Origin: JBIKLM01 sp044375105
GTDB taxonomy: Bacteria > Planctomycetota > UBA1135 > GCA-002686595
DNA: 18,417 nucleotides
Direction: 5' to 3'
Assembly (NCBI GenBank): GCA_044375105.1
Contig: JBILNK010000076.1
Location: forward strand, 1-18,417
Shown here: positions 14,834 through 18,417 of the stretch, one piece after another
How positions within the stretch are numbered: the stretch's first letter is position 1
How the letters are laid out: each line of letters opens with the position of its first letter
Notes under the pieces: generated by a model
The model's input: the letters and a program-made list of their open reading frames with translations, nothing else
The model's database searches: none
What the model was told of the DNA's origin: nothing
Position numbers and translations under genes: made by a program

Positions 14834-15523
14834 TTGGCGGGCGCGCTCGAACCCCTGGCACCGGACCTGTGGATCCAGCGCGGCCCCCTGCGCCGTCTGG
14901 GGGTCGAGTACGGGCGCGTGGGCAGCCTGATCCGGCTCGCCGGTGGGGACCTGGCGCTAGTGACCCCGGGGCCTTTCAGCCCCCGCCTGGCCGGCGCGAT
15001 CGAAGCGCTCGGGCCCCTGCGCCACCTGGTGGCCAACAACCTGTTCCACAACCTGTTCTTGGCCGAATGGCTGGCGGCCTTCCCCGGGTGCCTGTGCCAC
15101 GCCGTGCCCGGCTTTCGCCAACGCTACGGCCTGCGGGTCGATCGCGAACTCGGCTCCGCCGCGCCCGATGTCCGCTGGGCATCGGCCTTCGCGGAGTATC
15201 CCGTCGAAGGCCTGCCTCGGGTGGGGGAGTGGCTGCTGCTGCACCGATCCAGCCGGACCCTGATCGTCGGCGACCTGCTCTTCAACCTGGCGCCACCGCG
15301 GGGCTGGCGGCAGTCGCTGATGCAACATCTGCTGGGCCTCCACGGCGGCCCCGCCCGCGGTCGCCGCTATCCCGGGTTCGTGACCGATCCCCAGGCCTTC
15401 CGAGCCTCCCTCGAGCGCGTGCTGGCGGTCGGATTCCAGCGCTTGGTGCCCGCCCACGGCGCGCCGATCGAGACCGACGCCATGGGCGTGCTGCGCCGGG
15501 TTTGGAAGCTGCCGCCACCTTGA
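14834..15523 (+). CDS. DUF4336 (metallo-beta-lactamase-like) protein
   Basis: A protein of about 229 residues matching the DUF4336 pattern. It opens EPLAPDLWIQRGPL, then GSLIRLAGGDLALVTPGPF, then LRHLVANNLFHNLFLAEWLAAFPG, which is the family's signature N..H....EW..A.P stretch, with His72. IVGDLLFNL follows, and LVPAHGAPI near the end has His208-Gly in the position of the last metal ligand of beta-lactamase folds. DUF4336 proteins are uncharacterised, and the canonical HxHxDH motif is absent here as in the family. The start is uncertain. No in-frame ATG or GTG lies near the domain, so I propose TTG at 14834, which has CAGG too close upstream for a normal ribosome site. The real start could lie a little either side. 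Confidence 0.75.
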   Translation: MAGALEPLAPDLWIQRGPLRRLGVEYGRVGSLIRLAGGDLALVTPGPFSPRLAGAIEALGPLRHLVANNLFHNLFLAEWLAAFPGCLCHAVPGFRQRYGLRVDRELGSAAPDVRWASAFAEYPVEGLPRVGEWLLLHRSSRTLIVGDLLFNLAPPRGWRQSLMQHLLGLHGGPARGRRYPGFVTDPQAFRASLERVLAVGFQRLVPAHGAPIETDAMGVLRRVWKLPPP

Positions 15524-15959
15524 ATTCGCGACCTTTCGTCGTCCGGAACCCGCGGCGCGGGCCGCCCGTGTAGGCCTCCAACGGCGATCTCGACGCGCCT
15601 CACCGGGCACCGGTTCTCCGGGTTTGTCCGGGGAGCTTGAAGGCCATGCAGCTGCACGGACCCTCGACGGCCTCGGGCTCTCAGCCAAGCGCTCCGCCGC
15701 CCACGAGGGACCGAACTCCCAAAGATCGAACCACGGCCGAATCCAGGCCGAAGCCCATTCCGCGGGCTCGATCCCGGATCGTCGCGGCTTCCCCGGAGGC
15801 AGCCCGAATCGGCCACCGGAGCGTCCGCAGGTCGCGGCCACTGGCCAGCCCTCCCCGCGGCACCGAGCCCGGAGGGGCCCGCCCGGGACGCTGCGGTCCC
15901 CAGGACTCCAGCCCCTGGCTGCGACGGCCGATACCGCGAGACCCCCCGGCCGCTCCCCG
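15524..15959. other. Intergenic region without a supported gene
   Basis: 436 nt between the DUF4336 and FkbM genes. The frame of the FkbM gene is open back to 15624, but the extra residues are Arg/Pro/Ser-rich and lie ahead of a motif that normally begins the family. Nothing else coding is visible. A CCCGCG-G-CGCGGG dyad lies near 15549-15561 and a short GGCCA-C-TGGCC palindrome near 15837. Neither is convincing as a named site. Confidence 0.5.
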
Positions 15960-16748
15960 ATGCCGAACTTCTACAGCCAACACGGCGAAGACAGCCTGCT
16001 CTGGCAGCTCTTCGGCGAAGCCAGCGCTCCGGGCCAGGGCTATTTCGTCGAAGTCGGCGCCCTGGACGGCCGGGTGCTCTCCAACACGCTGTGCTTCGAG
16101 GAAGCCGGCTGGAAGGGCGTCTGCATCGAGCCCCACGGGGACTATTTCGAGCGCCTCGTCCCGAACCGCCCGGGATCGCTGTGCCTGCGGGCGGCCGTCT
16201 CCGACCGGGATCAGGAGGAAACCGAGTTCTACGCCAACCGCCGCGGCGCCCTCTCGACCCTCGAGCGCGAATCCGAAGCCCACTTCCGCGCCCACTACGC
16301 CCCCTGGTTCGCCGGATTCGAAGTCCAGCGCGTGCGCCGCGCCCGCCTCGACACGCTCCTGGCCGAGATCGGCGCTCCGGCTCGCTTCGAGTTCCTTTCG
16401 ATCGACGTGGAAGGCCATGAGCTCGCCGTGCTCCAGGGCCTCGACCTGCGCCGCTTCTCGCCGCGCGTCATAGTGGTCGAAGAACTGACCCCGGACCACG
16501 GCCGCCGCCAAACCGAGCACCTGGCCGCCCACGGCTACCGCGAAGCCCGCCAGCTCGGCTGCAATCGCTTCTACTGCCGCTACACCTCCGACCTGGTGCT
16601 GCTCCGCTCCGCGACCCCGAGCCCCAACCTGATCCGCCTGCCGCACCCGCTGGATCTCCCCACCCCGCCGGTCGACGGTCCGGAGGCCCCAGCACCCGCT
16701 GGGATCGCGCCCATCTCCGCCGCGCTCCCTGACCGGACCGCCGGCTGA
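15960..16748 (+). CDS. FkbM-family methyltransferase
   Basis: A 262-residue SAM-dependent O-methyltransferase of the FkbM type. It begins MPNFYSQHGEDSLLWQLF, the usual first motif, which supports the ATG at 15960. GYFVEVGALDGRVLSNTLCFEEAGWKGVCIEPH is the SAM-binding motif with the acidic end of beta-2 (Glu of IEPH). RLDTLLAEIG and FEFLSIDVEGHELAVLQGLDL contain the conserved D-V-E-G-H-E signature. The last 50 or so residues are Pro-rich and probably disordered. FkbM enzymes methylate hydroxyls on sugars or polyketides, and many act in surface-glycan synthesis. With the other methyltransferase and the SGNH enzyme nearby, glycan decoration is plausible but not shown. No Shine-Dalgarno site is visible. 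Confidence 0.9.
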   Translation: MPNFYSQHGEDSLLWQLFGEASAPGQGYFVEVGALDGRVLSNTLCFEEAGWKGVCIEPHGDYFERLVPNRPGSLCLRAAVSDRDQEETEFYANRRGALSTLERESEAHFRAHYAPWFAGFEVQRVRRARLDTLLAEIGAPARFEFLSIDVEGHELAVLQGLDLRRFSPRVIVVEELTPDHGRRQTEHLAAHGYREARQLGCNRFYCRYTSDLVLLRSATPSPNLIRLPHPLDLPTPPVDGPEAPAPAGIAPISAALPDRTAG

Positions 16749-16800
16749 CCCGCACCCAGGCGAGCCCGTGCGAGGCCGGGAACCCATCCGGCGCCTGTTC

Positions 16801-17361
16801 TCAGCCCTTCCGAGGACCTGGCTCCATCCGGGTCGGTGGGCTCTCGCCTCGGCCCAGTCGCAGCGCAGCCAGTGCATCCAGGAGGCCCGAGCCGAAGGCC
16901 AACAGGCCCCCGAGCGCCAACAGCCCGCGCAGCAGGGACGGTGCCGCCACCGGCTGGTACTGGATTCGCGTCGGCGCATGCACGCGATGCCCTTCCAGGA
17001 GCAGGATGCTCGCCACCAACGCGCCGAACAGGATCGCCAGCAGGATGTGCAAAACGTACTCACCGGTGACCAACCCACCAAGCTCGGAACGGCTGGACCG
17101 CTCGACTGAAAAATCCCACAAGGAGATGGCCAGGTCGAATCCAAGCACCCCGAGCAGCGCGATGAACCACGCCCCATCGAGCGCCAGGTTCGGGATGGCG
17201 ATGAACAGCGCGAGATAGGTCGGGCCTCGCAGCGCGTGGGACCAGAGTTCCGAGCGGCACCCGGAATGCCGTCGGATGCCCTGGGCGAGGGTGTGGAACA
17301 GGAAAATGTCGGTTGCGCCGAGTACCGCCATGGCAAGCAAGAGGTAGGTTGCGATCTCCAT
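16801..17361 (-). CDS. Small multi-span membrane protein of unknown function
   Basis: A 186-residue hydrophobic protein I do not recognise. Predicted membrane segments lie at about 4-25, 47-62, 64-86, 104-124 and 143-163. Polar residues that might matter are the His in FLFHTLAQGIRRH, the SHALRGPTY loop, the DFSVERSSRSELGGL loop and EYVLH at the start of a later helix. This spacing of His, Asp and Glu around membrane helices could bind a cofactor or metal, but that is a guess. The last 25 residues are basic and Pro-rich. The ATG at 17361 has AGAGG 5 nt upstream, which overlaps the end of the SRPBCC gene region. The gene follows the SRPBCC gene by 10 nt, so the two are almost certainly co-transcribed and probably act together, perhaps on a lipid-like ligand. 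Confidence 0.8.
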   Translation of the reverse strand: MEIATYLLLAMAVLGATDIFLFHTLAQGIRRHSGCRSELWSHALRGPTYLALFIAIPNLALDGAWFIALLGVLGFDLAISLWDFSVERSSRSELGGLVTGEYVLHILLAILFGALVASILLLEGHRVHAPTRIQYQPVAAPSLLRGLLALGGLLAFGSGLLDALAALRLGRGESPPTRMEPGPRKG

Positions 17362-17371
17362 CAGAGCCTCT

Positions 17372-17827
17372 TCAGGAGACGACCTGGGCCTCGACGAGCC
17401 GGACCAACTCGGATTGCCTCTGCACGAAAGCCGCCCGCAGGTGGCCCGCGACCATCAACCGCAGAGCGGGTTCTCCGCCGAGCCACCAAGGCAAGCCAAC
17501 CTCCAGCTCGTCGATCACCAAAGTCGCGGACCCGTCCTCCACAAAGACATGCCGGTGGATGAAGCGGGCGAAGGGACCATGGATCATGTGCTCCTCGAAC
17601 GAGTGGGGCGGGTCCAAGGCCACATGCCTGAAACCCATCGTGACCGGCAGCCGACAGATCTCGTCGATGACCCAAGTTTCGCTGCGAGGTTCGATGTTGC
17701 CCCCATGGCGCAGCAGCCGGAAGCCGCGTCGCCTACCCAACAACAAACCCAGGTTGCTGGGATCGGTGTGGAAGCGAAACAGACGCTCGCGCGGCAACTC
17801 GACGCGCTGTTCGAATCGAAACTGCAT
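17372..17827 (-). CDS. SRPBCC-fold ligand-binding protein
   Basis: A 151-residue protein of the START/Bet v1-like SRPBCC superfamily, close in pattern to the uncharacterised COG4276-type group. It opens FRFEQRVELPRERLFRFHTDPSNLGLLL, the typical first strand and helix. The middle has EEHMIHGPFARFIHRHVFVEDGSATLVIDELEVGLPWW, the family's G-P-F...H-x-H-x-F...D-E/Y..P pattern. The last helix is LRAAFVQRQSELVRLVEA. These folds enclose a hydrophobic cavity for lipids, polyketides or similar ligands. There is no signal peptide, so it should be cytoplasmic. The ATG at 17827 is chosen because the domain begins at once; GGGA lies 8 nt upstream. It is the first gene of a two-gene unit with the membrane protein. 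The ligand is unknown. Confidence 0.82.
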   Translation of the reverse strand: MQFRFEQRVELPRERLFRFHTDPSNLGLLLGRRRGFRLLRHGGNIEPRSETWVIDEICRLPVTMGFRHVALDPPHSFEEHMIHGPFARFIHRHVFVEDGSATLVIDELEVGLPWWLGGEPALRLMVAGHLRAAFVQRQSELVRLVEAQVVS

Positions 17828-18139
17828 GTTGGGATCCCGACCACGGCTGATTCCTCAATCCACCCCAGCCCGAGCTGGGCCCGCAAACCAATCGCCCGCG
17901 CACCCGTCCGAACCGCCGGGAGCCTCAAGCCGCTCCGGTGTCGCCGCGTGCTTCTCTCCACGGCCCGTCCAAGCATCCACCGCGGCTCCCCGCGGCGACC
18001 AGCGCCAGCGCCTCGATCGGACCAATTCAGAGCCTTGGGCCTTCGGGCCTCTGGGGCTCCAGCTCTCGAGAGTGCTTCCCTCGAGCCTCCCCCTCCACCC
18101 CGATGGGGCTCCGTTCTCCGAACCGCCGTGCCACGCCTT

Positions 18140-18157
18140 GCCTGCCCAGTGGCAGGC
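18140..18157. repeat. 7-bp hairpin GCCTGCC-CAGT-GGCAGGC
   Basis: This is the longest perfect stem in the intergenic stretch beside the tRNA, with a 4-nt loop. No T-run follows on either strand. It could be part of a structured RNA or a weak transcript end. Confidence 0.4.
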
Positions 18158-18190
18158 CACGCGAGGTCCTCCCGCATCGGAGACCAGCAG

Positions 18191-18206
18191 CTCAAGAGAC
18201 CTTGAG
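18191..18206. repeat. CTCAAG-AGAC-CTTGAG hairpin
   Basis: A perfect 6-bp stem with a 4-nt loop and a less G+C-rich stem than its neighbours, which makes chance from base composition less likely. It lies 34 nt from the 7-bp hairpin. Confidence 0.35.
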
Positions 18207-18337
18207 GCGGCAACTACCCTGACACCGGGGGTCGCCGCGGCGCTTGGTGGCAGTGGTAGCCACAGCACGGGACCAGAGCTCCGTCATCAGGCAGCTACAA
18301 ACTTGCTACATGCTGACCCTCTACCCCTGGTTGGCGC

Positions 18338-18352
18338 ACGGCCGATCGCCGT
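18338..18352 (-). terminator. Possible tRNA trailer hairpin
   Basis: ACGGC and GCCGT form a 5-bp stem around a 5-nt loop, 29 nt beyond the 3' end of the tRNA on the minus strand. No U-run follows, so termination here is only a possibility. Confidence 0.25.
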
Positions 18353-18381
18353 AAGTTGGCCTGGGTACTGGGTTTAGGATG

Positions 18382-18417
18382 AGCGGCTGAAGGGATTCGA
18401 ACCCTCGACATTCAGCT
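18382..18417 (-). tRNA. 3' part of a tRNA, probably tRNA-Gly, cut by the window edge
   Basis: Read on the minus strand, this is the last anticodon-loop base A, an anticodon-stem arm GCTGA, a 5-nt variable loop ATGTC, the T-arm GAGGG-TTCGAAT-CCCTT, the acceptor arm CAGCCGC and discriminator T. The T-loop matches the bacterial consensus. The acceptor implies a 5' GCGGCTG, and a GCGG start with discriminator U73 is typical of tRNA-Gly. The anticodon lies beyond the window, so identity rests on these features. CCA is not encoded. Confidence 0.8.

Larger units (their letters stand above)
17828..18381. other. Hairpin-rich intergenic region between SRPBCC gene and tRNA
   Basis: 554 nt with no convincing gene. 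A 137-codon minus-strand frame at 17855-18268 has no motifs and an odd composition. The stretch contains a series of perfect short stems: 17980-17995, 18038-18049 (GGCC-TTCG-GGCC), a 10-bp palindrome at 18063-18072, 18140-18157 (7 bp), 18191-18206 (CTCAAG-AGAC-CTTGAG), 18247-18263 and 18338-18352. It may hold the SRPBCC promoter and the tRNA trailer, or a structured RNA. Confidence 0.45.

Noticed and set aside
13398..14930. 510-codon plus-strand frame opposite the methyltransferase
   Set aside because: Arg/Gly/Pro-rich without motifs. The minus strand has a complete methyltransferase with zinc ribbon and SAM motifs.
16775..16792. GCCGG...CCGGC stem between the convergent FkbM and membrane-protein genes
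   Set aside because: Only 5 bp with an 8-nt loop in GC-rich DNA and no T-run; too weak to call a terminator.
15681..17336. 551-codon minus-strand frame spanning the FkbM gene and the membrane protein
   Set aside because: It overlaps two genes with recognisable sequence and has Ser/Arg-rich then Ala/Gly-rich composition typical of shadows.
17855..18268. 137-codon minus-strand frame upstream of the SRPBCC gene
   Set aside because: No motif or ribosome site, and the sequence is dominated by short hairpins.
18290..18417. Integration (att) site at the tRNA 3' end
   Set aside because: No integrase gene and no repeat of the tRNA 3' end is visible in the window.
1..18417. CRISPR array, insertion sequence or prophage
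   Set aside because: No regularly spaced repeats, no transposase or phage-like proteins, and no terminal repeats were seen.

Overview
The window is about two thirds G+C, with very few non-coding A+T islands. Long open frames on the opposite strand of real genes are therefore mostly shadows. The genes point to a diderm (Gram-negative) bacterium: an outer-membrane TonB-dependent receptor, an ExbB/ExbD/TonB motor and several lipoproteins. Shine-Dalgarno sites are weak or absent before several genes, and GTG (perhaps TTG) starts are used. The phylum cannot be fixed from this window. A high-GC planctomycete or myxobacterium-like lineage would fit, but that is inference.

Region 1 (1-449) holds no convincing gene. 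It has strong inverted repeats and an A+T-rich dyad ahead of the first gene. Region 2 (450-9503) is a seven-gene, same-strand TonB module: a 998-residue TonB-dependent receptor, a DUF3450-type periplasmic coiled-coil protein, a long ExbB with a DUF3450-like periplasmic extension (TtpC type), a short ExbB, ExbD, TonB and a TPR lipoprotein. The gene order matches the TtpC/TonB2-type systems known from Vibrio and Shewanella relatives, here with its own receptor at the front. The likely mechanism is that the ExbB/ExbD proton channel energises TonB, which opens the receptor, while the DUF3450-like parts and the TPR lipoprotein span or scaffold the periplasm. The substrate cannot be read from sequence.

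Region 3 (9504-13316) has a Sel1-repeat lipoprotein on the minus strand, convergent with the TonB module and divergent from a large membrane-anchored SGNH hydrolase that carries a C-terminal BIG2-like domain. Region 4 (13317-16748) holds a zinc-ribbon SAM methyltransferase (minus), a DUF4336 metallo-beta-lactamase-like protein (plus) and a FkbM-type methyltransferase (plus), with long non-coding gaps between them. Together with the SGNH enzyme these suggest glycan or small-molecule modification, but no clear pathway.

Region 5 (16801-18417) is a minus-strand pair: a small multi-span membrane protein preceded by an SRPBCC ligand-binding protein. Upstream of it is about 550 nt of hairpin-rich intergenic DNA. 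The 3' part of a tRNA, probably tRNA-Gly, is cut off by the window edge.

The most interesting item is the TonB module, with its duplicated DUF3450-like architecture and its own receptor. Next are the SGNH-BIG2 fusion and the structured intergenic stretch beside the tRNA. No CRISPR array, transposase, phage gene or toxin-antitoxin pair was seen.
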